Positions 36,757 through 45,128 of a stretch of DNA of 52,276 nt are shown here, piece by piece (the stretch's first letter is position 1; the number at the start of each line of letters is the position of its first letter). The notes beneath the pieces are model-generated. The model was not told the DNA's origin and made no database searches. It saw only the letters and a list, made by a program, of their open reading frames with translations. The DNA comes from Pseudomonadota bacterium (GTDB lineage: Bacteria; Pseudomonadota; Gammaproteobacteria; Burkholderiales; Burkholderiaceae_C), in contig JAJZTW010000025.1 of assembly GCA_021847345.1 (NCBI GenBank), positions 1-52,276 of the forward strand, read 5' to 3'. Position numbers and translations under genes: made by a program.

Positions 36757-36789
36757 ATCAATATTCCCGCTCGAATTCGTGGCTATGCT
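36748..36789 (+). promoter_or_regulatory. FNR/Anr-like class II promoter of the phosphorylase operon
   Basis: Box TCGGA-TTAA-ATCAA (36748-36761) matches TTGAT-N4-ATCAA at seven of ten positions, with one perfect half. The -10-like TATGCT starts at 36784, exactly 36 bases after the box start, putting the box near -41.5. The predicted transcript start, near 36796, is 22 bases before the ATG. The same spacing recurs at four other promoters in the window. Confidence 0.5.
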
Positions 36790-36817
36790 GGCGCCAGGAT
36801 CATCCTGGGAGCCGGCC

Positions 36818-38353
36818 ATGACCCACGAAACCGACGCCGCCACCGCGACGCCGCCGTGCTCGCTGCGGGCGCGGCGCCTGGGCATCGACACCCATCACGA
36901 GCCGGTCGTGGTGTTGCGCGCCGACTCCCCCGTGGTGCGTGCCGAGGGTTTCGAGGCCCACGCGCGCATCGAGGTCGTGGGAGCGCGCGCCAGCATCGTG
37001 GCCACGCTCAACATCCTCACCTCGGGGGAATTGCTGGGTCCCGACGAGGTCGGCCTGTCGGAGGCGGCCTGGCGGCGCCTGCAGCCGGCCGCCGACGAGC
37101 GTCTGGGCTTTCGCTTCGCGCGCCCCAGCGACGCGATGAGCCATGTGCGGGCCAAGATCTTCGGCAGCCCGTTGCGCGAGGGGGCCTTCGAGGCGGTGAT
37201 CGGCGACATCGTGGCCGGACGCCTGTCGAACGTCGAGATCGCCGCCTTCCTGGTGGCCTGCGCCGGCGGGCGCATGAGCCCGGCCGAGGTCACCAGCCTG
37301 ACCCGCGCGATGGTGCACAGCGGGGCCCGCATGAACTGGCCGCAGGCCCTGGTGGTCGACAAGCACTGCATCGGCGGCTTGCCGGGCAACCGCACGACGC
37401 CGATCGTCGTGTCCATCGTCACCGCGCTCGGCCTGGTCATGCCCAAGACCAGCTCGCGCGCCATCACGTCGCCGGCCGGCACCGCCGACACCGTGGAGAC
37501 CATCACGCGGGTCGACCTCGACCTGGAGCAGATGCGCCGCGTGGTCGACAGCGAGGGCGGCTGCATGGTGTGGGGCGGGGCGATGAACATGAGCCCCGCC
37601 GACGACCTGCTGATCCGGGTCGAGCGCATGCTCGACCTCGACAGCGAGGCCCAGCTCGTGGCCTCGGTGCTGTCGAAAAAGGCTGCCGCGGGCTCGACCC
37701 ACGTGGTGATCGACATCCCGACCGGGCCGACGGCCAAGGTGCGCAGCCCCGAGCAGGCGCAGTCGCTGCTTCGCGCGCTCGGCGCCAGCGCCCGCGCGCT
37801 GGACCTCAAGCTGGTCGGCCTGGTCACCGACGGATCCCAGCCGGTGGGCCGCGGGGTGGGCCCTGCGCTGGAGGCCCACGACGTGCTTCGCGTGCTGGCC
37901 AACCACCCGCAGGCGCCCGACGACCTGCGCCAGCGTGCGCTGGACCTGGCCGCGGCCGTCATCGAGCTCGGCGGCCTGCAGTCCGGCGCGGCCGCGCGCG
38001 AGCTCGCCGCGCAGGCGCTGGCCGACGGGCGCGCCTGGCGCAAGTTCCAGGCCATCTGCCAGGCGCAGGGCGCGTTCCGCGAACCCGGCGTGGCGCCGTT
38101 CCAGCGTCCGGTGCCGGCGCCGCACGCGGGCCGCGTGCAGGCCATCGACAACCGCCTGCTGGCGCGCGCGGCCAAGCTCGCCGGCGCGCCGCACGCGCCC
38201 ACGGCGGGGCTGCTGCTGCATGCGCATGTCGGAGAGCATGTCGAGCGCGGCCAGGCGCTGTTCGAGCTGCACGCCGAGTCGCAGGGCGAGCTCGACTACG
38301 CGCTGGACTTCGTGCGGCATCACCCGGCGATCGTTCATCTCGAACAGGCCTGA
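36818..38353 (+). CDS. AMP phosphorylase / thymidine phosphorylase family, archaeal type
   Basis: This 511-residue protein belongs to the long phosphorylase group, not the roughly 440-residue E. coli DeoA type. An extra N-terminal domain (about 1-85) precedes the nucleoside phosphorylase domains. Phosphate and base-site motifs are 'DKHCIGGLPGN' (about 186-196) and 'PKTSSRAITSPAGTADTVE' (about 210-228), close to archaeal AMP phosphorylase. A C-terminal beta/alpha domain ('HAPTAGLLLHAHVGEHVERG') ends it. Archaeal enzymes turn AMP plus phosphate into adenine and ribose-1,5-bisphosphate; the substrate here is inferred. The start at ATG 36818 follows TGGGAGCC. PRPP synthetase follows after 19 bases. 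Confidence 0.8.
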   Translation: MTHETDAATATPPCSLRARRLGIDTHHEPVVVLRADSPVVRAEGFEAHARIEVVGARASIVATLNILTSGELLGPDEVGLSEAAWRRLQPAADERLGFRFARPSDAMSHVRAKIFGSPLREGAFEAVIGDIVAGRLSNVEIAAFLVACAGGRMSPAEVTSLTRAMVHSGARMNWPQALVVDKHCIGGLPGNRTTPIVVSIVTALGLVMPKTSSRAITSPAGTADTVETITRVDLDLEQMRRVVDSEGGCMVWGGAMNMSPADDLLIRVERMLDLDSEAQLVASVLSKKAAAGSTHVVIDIPTGPTAKVRSPEQAQSLLRALGASARALDLKLVGLVTDGSQPVGRGVGPALEAHDVLRVLANHPQAPDDLRQRALDLAAAVIELGGLQSGAAARELAAQALADGRAWRKFQAICQAQGAFREPGVAPFQRPVPAPHAGRVQAIDNRLLARAAKLAGAPHAPTAGLLLHAHVGEHVERGQALFELHAESQGELDYALDFVRHHPAIVHLEQA

Positions 38354-38372
38354 GCGCCGCCAGGAGAACGTC

Positions 38373-39293
38373 GTGACCAGCAAGCTGCAGGTGTATGCGA
38401 TGCCGGGCAACGACGCGCGCGCCGATGCGCTGGCGGCGCGCCTGGGCGACGCGGCCGCGCGCGCCGCGCTCGAGCTGCATCACTTTCCCGACGGCGAGTC
38501 GCTGGTGCGCGTGCAGCCGCCCGCGGGTCCGGCCGCGCTGGTGTGCACCCTGCGCGACCCGGACCGGCTCAGCGTGCCGCTGCTCATGGCCGCCGCCACG
38601 CTGCGCGAACTCGGCGCCGGCAGCGTGGGGCTGGTCGCGCCGTACCTTGCGTACATGCGCCAGGACCGCGCCTTCGAGCCCGGCCAGGCGGTGTCGGCAC
38701 GCATCTACGCGCGCTGGCTGTCGGCGCATTTCGACTGGCTGCTCACCGTCGATCCCCACCTGCACCGCATCGCGTCGCTGGAGCAGGTGTACACGCTGCG
38801 CGCGCGCGTGGTGCATGCGGCGCCGGCCGTCGCGCGCTGGATCGCCGCGCAGATCCGCCGCCCGCTGCTCATCGGGCCCGATGCCGAGAGCCGGCAGTGG
38901 GTGGCCGACGTCGCCGCGCGCATCGGCGCGCCGATGCTGGTGCTGGACAAGCAGCGCCGCGGCGACCTCGACGTGTCCAGCAGCCTGCCCGAGCTGGCGC
39001 AGTGGCGGCAGCGCACCCCGGTGCTGCTCGACGACATCGCCAGCTCCGGGCGCACCCTGGCGGTGGTGCTGGAACAGTTGCGCGCGCAGGGGCTGGCGGA
39101 TGCGGTCTGCGTGGTCACCCACGGGCTGTTCGCGCGCGACGCGCTGCCGGTGCTGCGCGCGGCCGGCGCCGCGCGCCTGGCATGCACAGACAGCGTCGAC
39201 CCGCCGCCGGGCGTGGAGCGGATCGAGCTCGACGGCGAGCTCGCCGAGGCGCTGCGCGACATCGCGGCGCCGCAACCGGGAGCGACATCATGA
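38373..39293 (+). CDS. Ribose-phosphate pyrophosphokinase, archaeal-like
   Basis: Starting at GTG 38373 after CAGGAGAAC, this 306-residue PRPP synthetase-family protein keeps the main catalytic motifs. These are 'FPDGES' (about 34-39), 'PYLAYMRQDRAF', the metal/ATP-site 'DPHLHR' (about 128-133), the flexible-loop 'DKQRRGD' and the PRPP loop 'LDDIASSGRT' (about 218-227). The 'DPHLHR' form and overall length look like archaeal (class III) enzymes rather than E. coli Prs, so it is probably a second PRPP synthetase. It makes PRPP and AMP from ribose-5-phosphate and ATP. It overlaps the next gene by four bases. Confidence 0.8.
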   Translation: MTSKLQVYAMPGNDARADALAARLGDAAARAALELHHFPDGESLVRVQPPAGPAALVCTLRDPDRLSVPLLMAAATLRELGAGSVGLVAPYLAYMRQDRAFEPGQAVSARIYARWLSAHFDWLLTVDPHLHRIASLEQVYTLRARVVHAAPAVARWIAAQIRRPLLIGPDAESRQWVADVAARIGAPMLVLDKQRRGDLDVSSSLPELAQWRQRTPVLLDDIASSGRTLAVVLEQLRAQGLADAVCVVTHGLFARDALPVLRAAGAARLACTDSVDPPPGVERIELDGELAEALRDIAAPQPGATS

Positions 39294-40687
39294 TTCGCCT
39301 TTCGTGCCACGGCGCGGCCAAGCAGGTCACCGGCTCGTGCCATCTGCTGCAGACCGATCATGCACGCGTTCTGGTGGACTGCGGCATGTTCCAGGGCGGG
39401 CGCGAGCTGTCCGAGGAAAACGCCGAGGAGTTCGGCTTCGACCCGGCCAGCATCGACGTGCTGCTGCTCACGCATGCCCACCTCGACCATTGCGGACGCA
39501 TTCCCCTGCTGGTCAAGCGGGGCTTTCGGGGCCGCATCGTGTGCACCGCGGCGACCCGCGAGCTGGCCCGCCTGGTGCTCGCCGATGCCGCCGGGCTGCA
39601 GGAGGAGGAGGCGCACCGCGCGCAGCGCCACCCGTGGCGCCACGAGGCGCTGGCGCAGCCGCTGTACACCCTGGCCGACGCCTTTCACAGCATGGATTTC
39701 TTCGACGCCAGCGTGTCCTACGGGCAGCGCATGGGCGTGGCGCCGGGGGTGCATGCGACCTTCCACGACGCCGGCCACATTCTCGGCTCGGCGTCGATCC
39801 TGCTCGAGGTCGACGACGCCGACACCCGGCGCAGCATCTATTTCTCCGGAGACATCGGCAACCCCGGGCGCCCGCTGCTGCGCGACCCGCAGGCGCCGGG
39901 CTCCACGCCCGATTACGTGGTCATGGAGACCACCTACGGCGATCGCGACCACCGTGGCTGGCAGGAATCGGTGGACGAGCTGGTGCAGGCGGTGGGCGAC
40001 ACCCACGCGCGTGGCGGCAACGTGATCATCCCGACCTTCGCGCTGGAGCGCGCCCAGGAGGTGCTGTACGCGCTGGCCTGGGGCGTCGAGGCCGGGCGCC
40101 TGCCGCGGCACCTGACGGTGTTCCTCGACTCGCCGATGGCGATTTCCGCGACCGAGATCTTCCTGCGCTACCCGGCGTGCCTGCGGCCGGAGTTCGCCGG
40201 GCGCCTGCACGGCAAGGATCCGCTGAGCCTGCCGGGACTGCGCATGACCCGCGACACCGCCGAGTCGATGGCCATCAACACCATCCGCGGCGGCGCGGTG
40301 ATCATGGCCGGCTCGGGTATGTGCAGCGGCGGGCGCGTGCGCCACCACCTGCGCCACAACCTGGCCAACGAGTCGGCCAGCGTGGTGTTCGTGGGCTTCG
40401 CCGCCCAGGGCACGCTGGCACGCCGCATCATCGACGGCGCCAAGGCGGTCCGGTTGTTCGACGAGCAGGTGGAGGTCAGGGCGCGGGTCCACACCATCAA
40501 CGGCTTTTCCGCGCATGCCGGGCGCAGCGAGCTGCTGGAGTGGCTCCAGGCCTGCGGCAGGCCGCGGCGGGTGTTCCTGGTGCACGGGGATCTCGACAGC
40601 GCGATGCAGGGCTTTGCCGAGCTGCTGGAGCGGCATGGGGTACCGCACCAGATTCCCGGCGCGGGCGAGCCGATCCTGCTTCGCTGA
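39290..40687 (+). CDS. Beta-CASP metallo-beta-lactamase-fold ribonuclease
   Basis: This 465-residue protein has the metallo-beta-lactamase motif 'HAHLDHCG' (about 62-69), further metal ligands ('FHDAGHILGSA', 'YFSGDIGN') and the beta-CASP cap (about 200-380) with 'PTFALERAQEV'. RNA-specific C-terminal motifs are 'GSGMCSGGR' and 'INGFSAHAGR'. It matches the CPSF73/Ysh1-like exonuclease group in bacteria. Its RNA target is unknown. It is translationally coupled to the PRPP synthetase (ATGA overlap), an association typical of stress islands in betaproteobacteria. Confidence 0.85.
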   Translation: MIRLSCHGAAKQVTGSCHLLQTDHARVLVDCGMFQGGRELSEENAEEFGFDPASIDVLLLTHAHLDHCGRIPLLVKRGFRGRIVCTAATRELARLVLADAAGLQEEEAHRAQRHPWRHEALAQPLYTLADAFHSMDFFDASVSYGQRMGVAPGVHATFHDAGHILGSASILLEVDDADTRRSIYFSGDIGNPGRPLLRDPQAPGSTPDYVVMETTYGDRDHRGWQESVDELVQAVGDTHARGGNVIIPTFALERAQEVLYALAWGVEAGRLPRHLTVFLDSPMAISATEIFLRYPACLRPEFAGRLHGKDPLSLPGLRMTRDTAESMAINTIRGGAVIMAGSGMCSGGRVRHHLRHNLANESASVVFVGFAAQGTLARRIIDGAKAVRLFDEQVEVRARVHTINGFSAHAGRSELLEWLQACGRPRRVFLVHGDLDSAMQGFAELLERHGVPHQIPGAGEPILLR

Positions 40688-40704
40688 CAGGGGCGCGCGC
40701 CAAG

Positions 40705-40746
40705 CTGCTCCACGTCAAGGAAAGGGTCTCGCCCGCGGCGCACACT
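40705..40746 (+). promoter_or_regulatory. FNR/Anr-like class II promoter of the methyltransferase/esterase fusion
   Basis: Box CTGCT-CCAC-GTCAA (40705-40718) matches TTGAT-N4-ATCAA at seven of ten positions. CACACT starts at 40741, 36 bases after the box start. The box and its right flank equal the phasin promoter at 17 of 19 bases. The predicted transcript starts near 40753, about 74 bases before the ATG. Confidence 0.5.
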
Positions 40747-40826
40747 TCGGGCATCGGGCGCCGGCGCGTCCGCCGTTGCCGCCGGCATGGGCGCCGCCCA
40801 GCGCGCCGCAGCCGTGGAGGCAGGCG

Positions 40827-42818
40827 ATGAACCACCCGGATTTCCCACGCCGCAGGCAGTGGATGGTGCACCATCAGATCGTCGCGCGCGGCGTGCAGGA
40901 GCCGCTGGTACTCGACGCCATGCTGGAAGTGCCTCGAGAGGAGTTCCTGCCTCCGGAAATGCGCGAGTTCGCGTACGAGGACACCTCGCTGCCGCTTCCG
41001 CAAGGCAGGGTGCTCGCGCAGCCGCACGCACTGGCTCTGGGCATCGCTGCACTCGGCCTGCGCGGCGGCGAGAAGCTGCTCGAGATCGGCACCGGCTGCG
41101 GCTACGGCAGCGCGGTGCTGGCGCGCATCGCCGCCGACGTCTACACGGTCGAGCCCGATGCCCGCCTGGCCGAGCAGGCCGCGGAGCGCTTTTCGCGCCA
41201 TGGCCCGCACAACGTGCATGTGATGCACGGTGCGGCTGGCGGCGGGTGGCCCGAGCAGGCTCCGTTCGACGCCATCATCGTGCACCCCGGACTCGAGGTC
41301 GACGCCCGCACGCTGCGCGAGCAACTGCTGCGCGGCGGGCGCCTGGTGATGCCGGTGCCCAGCAGCGGGCGGGCCCACGAACTGGTGCGGGTACGGCGCA
41401 TTTCGGAGCTGCAGTACCAGACCGAGGACATCGCCGACCTGCACGTCGCTCCGCTGCTCGGCGGAGCGTTGTTCGAGGCCTCGCGCATGCCGGTGCCATC
41501 GCTGCCGAAGGGCGCCGTCGATGCGGGGCTGGCCGTGGCCGTCGGGCGCGAGGGCGAGTCCTTCGACGATCTCGACGACGTCGACCTCGAGCCGCTGCTG
41601 CGGCGCATCGGGCTGGCGCGCGTGGTACTCATCGGCGAGGCCTCGCACGGCAGCGCCGAATTCCATCTCATGCGCCAGCGCATCACCCGCGCGCTGATCG
41701 AGCGCAGGGGCTTCGACTTCGTGGCCATCGAGGGCGACTGGCCCGACGGCGCGCGCATCGATCACTACGTGCGCCACGCCGCTGCGCCGGCGGCGCCGTG
41801 GAAGGCTTTCGCGCGCTTCCCGACATGGATGTGGCGCAACCAGGAGGTGGCCGGGTTCGTCGATTGGCTGCACCGCTTCAATGCCGGGATGCGTCCGGCG
41901 CAGCGCGTCGCCTTCCACGGGCTCGACCTGTACAGCCTGTACGGCTCGATCGAGCGCGTGCTGGAGTACCTCGACGGCATCGACCCGGACACGGCGCGCG
42001 TGGCGCGCCAGCGCTATGGCTGCCTCAGCCCGTGGGAGAGCGACCCGGCGGCGTATGCGCAGGCGGCGCTGACCGCGCGCTACCGCTCGTGCGAGACCGA
42101 GGTGGTGGCGATGCTGCGCGACATGCTGCACAAGCACGCGGCCTATGCCGCGCAGGACGGCGAGCGCTTTCTCGACGCGCTGCAGAACGCGCGCCTGGTG
42201 GCCAATGCCGAGCGCTACTACCGGACCATGTACTACGGCTCGCGTGCGTCCTGGAACTTGCGGGACGGGCACATGTTCGAGACCTTGCGCACGCTGCTGG
42301 ACTTCCGCGGGCCGCATAGCCGTGCCGTGGTGTGGGCCCACAATTCGCACATCGGCGACTCCGCGGCCACCGAGATGGCGCTGCGCGGCGAGTTCAACAT
42401 CGGGCGCCTGTGCCGCAAGGTGTTCGGGGAACAGGCGTACAGCATCGGCTTCGGAACCCACGCGGGCAAGGTCGCCGCGGCGTCGCAATGGGGCGGCGAG
42501 ATGCAGCGAATGGACGTGCGCCCTTCGGCCGCCGACAGCTACGAGCGGGTGTTCCACGACAGCGGGATGCCGGGACTGCTGCTGCCGCTGCGCGAGGTGG
42601 GCCCGTCCGGCGAACTCGCCGGGCTGCTGCAGGCGCGCCTGCAGCGTGCCATCGGCGTGATCTATCGCCCCGACAGCGAGATGGCCAGTCACTACTTCGA
42701 GTCGGTGCTGCCGCGCCAGTACGACGAATACATCTGGATCGATCGCACCACGGCGATCCACCCGCTGGACACCATGGAGCTGGACGGACTTCCCGACACC
42801 TATCCCTTCGCCTTGTAG
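40827..42818 (+). CDS. Fusion: protein-L-isoaspartate methyltransferase + erythromycin esterase-like hydrolase
   Basis: This 663-residue protein has two enzymes in one chain. Residues about 5-205 are PCMT-like, with SAM-binding motif 'EIGTGCGYGSAVLAR' (86-100) and 'RLVMPV'. Residues about 255-655 are an erythromycin-esterase-like domain with the catalytic-His region 'LIGEASHGSAEFH' (about 267-279), 'FVAIEGDWPD', 'GLDLYSLYGS' and 'WAHNSHIGD'. PCMT repairs isoaspartyl damage in ageing proteins; the second domain's natural ester is unknown and need not be a macrolide. The ATG follows GGAGGCAGGCG. It has its own FNR-like promoter, so damage repair during low-oxygen stasis is the likely role. Confidence 0.85.
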   Translation: MNHPDFPRRRQWMVHHQIVARGVQEPLVLDAMLEVPREEFLPPEMREFAYEDTSLPLPQGRVLAQPHALALGIAALGLRGGEKLLEIGTGCGYGSAVLARIAADVYTVEPDARLAEQAAERFSRHGPHNVHVMHGAAGGGWPEQAPFDAIIVHPGLEVDARTLREQLLRGGRLVMPVPSSGRAHELVRVRRISELQYQTEDIADLHVAPLLGGALFEASRMPVPSLPKGAVDAGLAVAVGREGESFDDLDDVDLEPLLRRIGLARVVLIGEASHGSAEFHLMRQRITRALIERRGFDFVAIEGDWPDGARIDHYVRHAAAPAAPWKAFARFPTWMWRNQEVAGFVDWLHRFNAGMRPAQRVAFHGLDLYSLYGSIERVLEYLDGIDPDTARVARQRYGCLSPWESDPAAYAQAALTARYRSCETEVVAMLRDMLHKHAAYAAQDGERFLDALQNARLVANAERYYRTMYYGSRASWNLRDGHMFETLRTLLDFRGPHSRAVVWAHNSHIGDSAATEMALRGEFNIGRLCRKVFGEQAYSIGFGTHAGKVAAASQWGGEMQRMDVRPSAADSYERVFHDSGMPGLLLPLREVGPSGELAGLLQARLQRAIGVIYRPDSEMASHYFESVLPRQYDEYIWIDRTTAIHPLDTMELDGLPDTYPFAL

Positions 42819-42830
42819 CGTGGCCGGGCG

Positions 42831-42872
42831 CTGATCCACGTCAAGGACAACAGCCGCGCACGGACCGACACT
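42831..42872 (+). promoter_or_regulatory. FNR/Anr-like class II promoter of the phasin operon
   Basis: Box CTGAT-CCAC-GTCAA (42831-42844) matches TTGAT-N4-ATCAA at eight of ten positions, the best in the window. GACACT starts at 42867, 36 bases after the box start. The predicted transcript start is near 42879, 60 bases before the phasin ATG. Confidence 0.6.
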
Positions 42873-42938
42873 CCAGTTGCATGTCCCAGGCCCGACACCG
42901 CCGTGCGCGGCGGCGCCGGCACACGCCAGGAGCCTTCG

Positions 42939-43505
42939 ATGAACCCCAGCGAACACCTGCAGGCCGCGCAGCGCGCCGAACTCGAATGCCTCACCGGCAT
43001 GTTCGACGTCACGCTCGACGGCCTCGACCAGCTCAGCCGCCTGCAGTTGCAGGCCTTGCGCGATTTCGCGCAGCACAGCTCGCGCAGCCTGCGCGAGGCG
43101 CTGGACGCGCGCGAGCCCCAGGAATGGGCCGGACTGCCCAACCAGGCGCTGCGCGGCGACGGCGAGCGTGCAGCGCAGTACCTGCAGCAGCTCGGGGAGA
43201 TCGCCGGGTCCATGCAGGCCGGCTTCGCGCAGGCCTTGCAGCAGGGCATGGACGACATGCAGCGAGCGTGGAAATCCGTGGCCGAGGCGGCGCCCGCGCA
43301 GGGCGACGGGCAGACCGACTGGATGCGCGGTCTGGCGGAGCTGCTGGCGCAGGCCATGCAGAGCTGGTCGCGCTCGCAGGCGCAGGTGGCGCGCTCGCTC
43401 AACGAACAGATGCAGCGCCTGGCGCAAGGCGCGGCGGCGCCGGGCGCCGAGCCGGTCGCCGCCGCCCCGGCGGCCCGGCGCGCGACGCCGCGGCGCACGA
43501 AATGA
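42939..43505 (+). CDS. Phasin family protein
   Basis: This 188-residue, almost wholly helical protein has the phasin pattern: Gln/Leu/Ala amphipathic helices ('LDQLSRLQLQALRDFAQHSS', about 26-45), a short linker, more helix and a basic Ala/Arg tail. Phasins coat polyhydroxyalkanoate granules. Acetoacetyl-CoA reductase follows after 37 bases, which supports the granule role. The start at ATG 42939 follows CCAGGAGCC. It opens the phasin-phaB-ppk2-usp operon. Confidence 0.8.
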   Translation: MNPSEHLQAAQRAELECLTGMFDVTLDGLDQLSRLQLQALRDFAQHSSRSLREALDAREPQEWAGLPNQALRGDGERAAQYLQQLGEIAGSMQAGFAQALQQGMDDMQRAWKSVAEAAPAQGDGQTDWMRGLAELLAQAMQSWSRSQAQVARSLNEQMQRLAQGAAAPGAEPVAAAPAARRATPRRTK

Positions 43506-43542
43506 AACGGCCCAGCTGCCCGCCAGCTTCCTGGAGCATGTG

Positions 43543-44268
43543 ATGACCCGACTCGCCCTCGTCACCGGCGGCACGCGCGGAATCGGCGCGGCGATCGCGC
43601 GCCGCCTTGCCGCCGACGGACTGCGCGTGGCGGTCAACTACCGGGGCAACGAAGCCGCCGCCGAATCCTTTCGCCACGACACCGGCATCCCGACCTTCCG
43701 CTGGGACGTCGCCGACCACGATGCCTGCCAGGCCGGGGTGCGCGAGGTCGAGAAGGCGCTCGGCCAGGCGGTGGACGTACTGGTCAACAACGCCGGCGTT
43801 ACGCGCGACGCGATGCTGCACAAGATGAGCCTGCAGCAATGGCGCGACGTCATGCAGGACGACCTGGACGCGTTGTTCCACATGTGCCGGGCGGTGATCG
43901 ACGGCATGCGCGCCAAGGGCTGGGGGCGCATTGTCAACATCTCGTCGGTCAACGCGCAGAAGGGGCAGTTCGGACAAGCCAACTACTCGGCCGCGAAGGC
44001 CGGCGTGATCGGATTCACCAAGGCGCTGGCGCTGGAGTCGGCGCGCAAGGGCATCACCGTCAACGCGGTGGCGCCGGGCTACACCGACACCGACATGCTG
44101 GCGGGAATCGACCCGCAGGTGATGGAGGGCATCAAGGCGCAGATCCCGGTGGGGCGCCTGGGGCGCCCGGAGGAGATCGCCCACGCGGTGTCCTTCCTGG
44201 TCGACGAGCGCGCCGGCTTCGTCACCGGCGCCACGCTGGCGATCAACGGGGGACAATACCTGGCCTGA
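43543..44268 (+). CDS. phaB: Acetoacetyl-CoA reductase (PhaB/FabG-like SDR)
   Basis: This 241-residue short-chain dehydrogenase has 'VTGGTRGIGAAIA' (cofactor loop, 8-20), 'NNAGVTRD', the catalytic serine in 'NISSVNAQKGQFGQ', YxxxK as 'YSAAKAG' (about 148-154) and 'APGYTDTDM'. 'VNAQKGQFGQTNYS'-type sequence (here with Ala before the Asn) is characteristic of PhaB, which reduces acetoacetyl-CoA with NADPH to 3-hydroxybutyryl-CoA for PHB. No phaA or phaC lies nearby, so this may be an extra, stress-induced copy acting as an electron sink. Confidence 0.85.
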   Translation: MTRLALVTGGTRGIGAAIARRLAADGLRVAVNYRGNEAAAESFRHDTGIPTFRWDVADHDACQAGVREVEKALGQAVDVLVNNAGVTRDAMLHKMSLQQWRDVMQDDLDALFHMCRAVIDGMRAKGWGRIVNISSVNAQKGQFGQANYSAAKAGVIGFTKALALESARKGITVNAVAPGYTDTDMLAGIDPQVMEGIKAQIPVGRLGRPEEIAHAVSFLVDERAGFVTGATLAINGGQYLA

Positions 44269-44293
44269 TCGCCTGCTCCCGTCCCGCTCTCCC

Positions 44294-45109
44294 ATGGCCC
44301 GTTCCCCGAAGTCCGACATCGATACCGACACCGAAACCCCTGCCGCGGCGTCGAAGGCGCCCTCGTACGCACGCGCGCTGCGCGAGTTGCAGATCGAGCT
44401 GGTGAAGTACCAGAAGCACCTGATCGCGCACGACGAGCGCCTGCTGGTGATCCTCGAGGGGCGGGACGCCGCCGGCAAGGACGGCAGCATCAAGCATGTC
44501 GTCGAGCATCTGTCGCCGCGCGAGACGCGCGTGGTGGCGCTGGGCAAGCCCTCCGACCGCGAGTCCACGGCATGGTATTTCCAGCGCTACGTGCCGCACC
44601 TGCCGGCGGCGCAGGAGTTCGTGCTGTTCAACCGCAGCTGGTACAACCGCGCCGGCGTCGAGCCGGTCATGGGCTTTTGCGACGCCGCGCAGTACGAGGA
44701 ATTCCTCGACACCGTGCCGGTGTTCGAGCAGATGCTGGTGCGCTCGGGAATCCGGCTGTTCAAGTACTACCTGGACATCGATCGGGACGAGCAGCGCCGG
44801 CGCCTGCAGGCGCGTCGCACCGATCCGCTCAAGCAGTGGAAGCTCAGCCCCATCGACGCCGCCGCGCAGCAGCACTGGAAGGACTACAGCCGCGCGCGAA
44901 ACATCATGTTCGCGCGAACCCACACGCTGCACGCGCCGTGGCATGTGGTGCGCGCCGGGGACAAGAAGCAGGCACGCCTGAACCTCATACGCCACCTGCT
45001 GAGCCATCTCGACTACCACGGCAAGCTGGTCGAGAAGGTTCGTCCGGACCCGCAGGTGGTGTTCGCGTATTCGGAAGAGGCGCTGCGCAGCGGGATGATC
45101 GCGGCATGA
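44294..45109 (+). CDS. ppk2: Polyphosphate kinase 2 (PPK2)
   Basis: This 271-residue one-domain PPK2 has Walker A 'EGRDAAGKDG' (55-64), Walker B/lid 'FNRSWYNRAGVE' (about 116-127) and 'RRTDPLKQWKLSPID' later, as in class I enzymes that make ATP from ADP and polyphosphate. In a low-energy state it would use polyphosphate to refill the nucleotide pool. It lies 25 bases after phaB and 19 before the universal stress protein, inside one operon. Confidence 0.9.
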   Translation: MARSPKSDIDTDTETPAAASKAPSYARALRELQIELVKYQKHLIAHDERLLVILEGRDAAGKDGSIKHVVEHLSPRETRVVALGKPSDRESTAWYFQRYVPHLPAAQEFVLFNRSWYNRAGVEPVMGFCDAAQYEEFLDTVPVFEQMLVRSGIRLFKYYLDIDRDEQRRRLQARRTDPLKQWKLSPIDAAAQQHWKDYSRARNIMFARTHTLHAPWHVVRAGDKKQARLNLIRHLLSHLDYHGKLVEKVRPDPQVVFAYSEEALRSGMIAA

Positions 45110-45128
45110 CAACGCACGGAGTTGCACG

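Noticed and set aside
41600..42818. Macrolide (erythromycin) resistance gene
   Set aside because: The domain is esterase-like, but it is fused to a repair methyltransferase in a stress island, and the superfamily is broad. Resistance is not supported.
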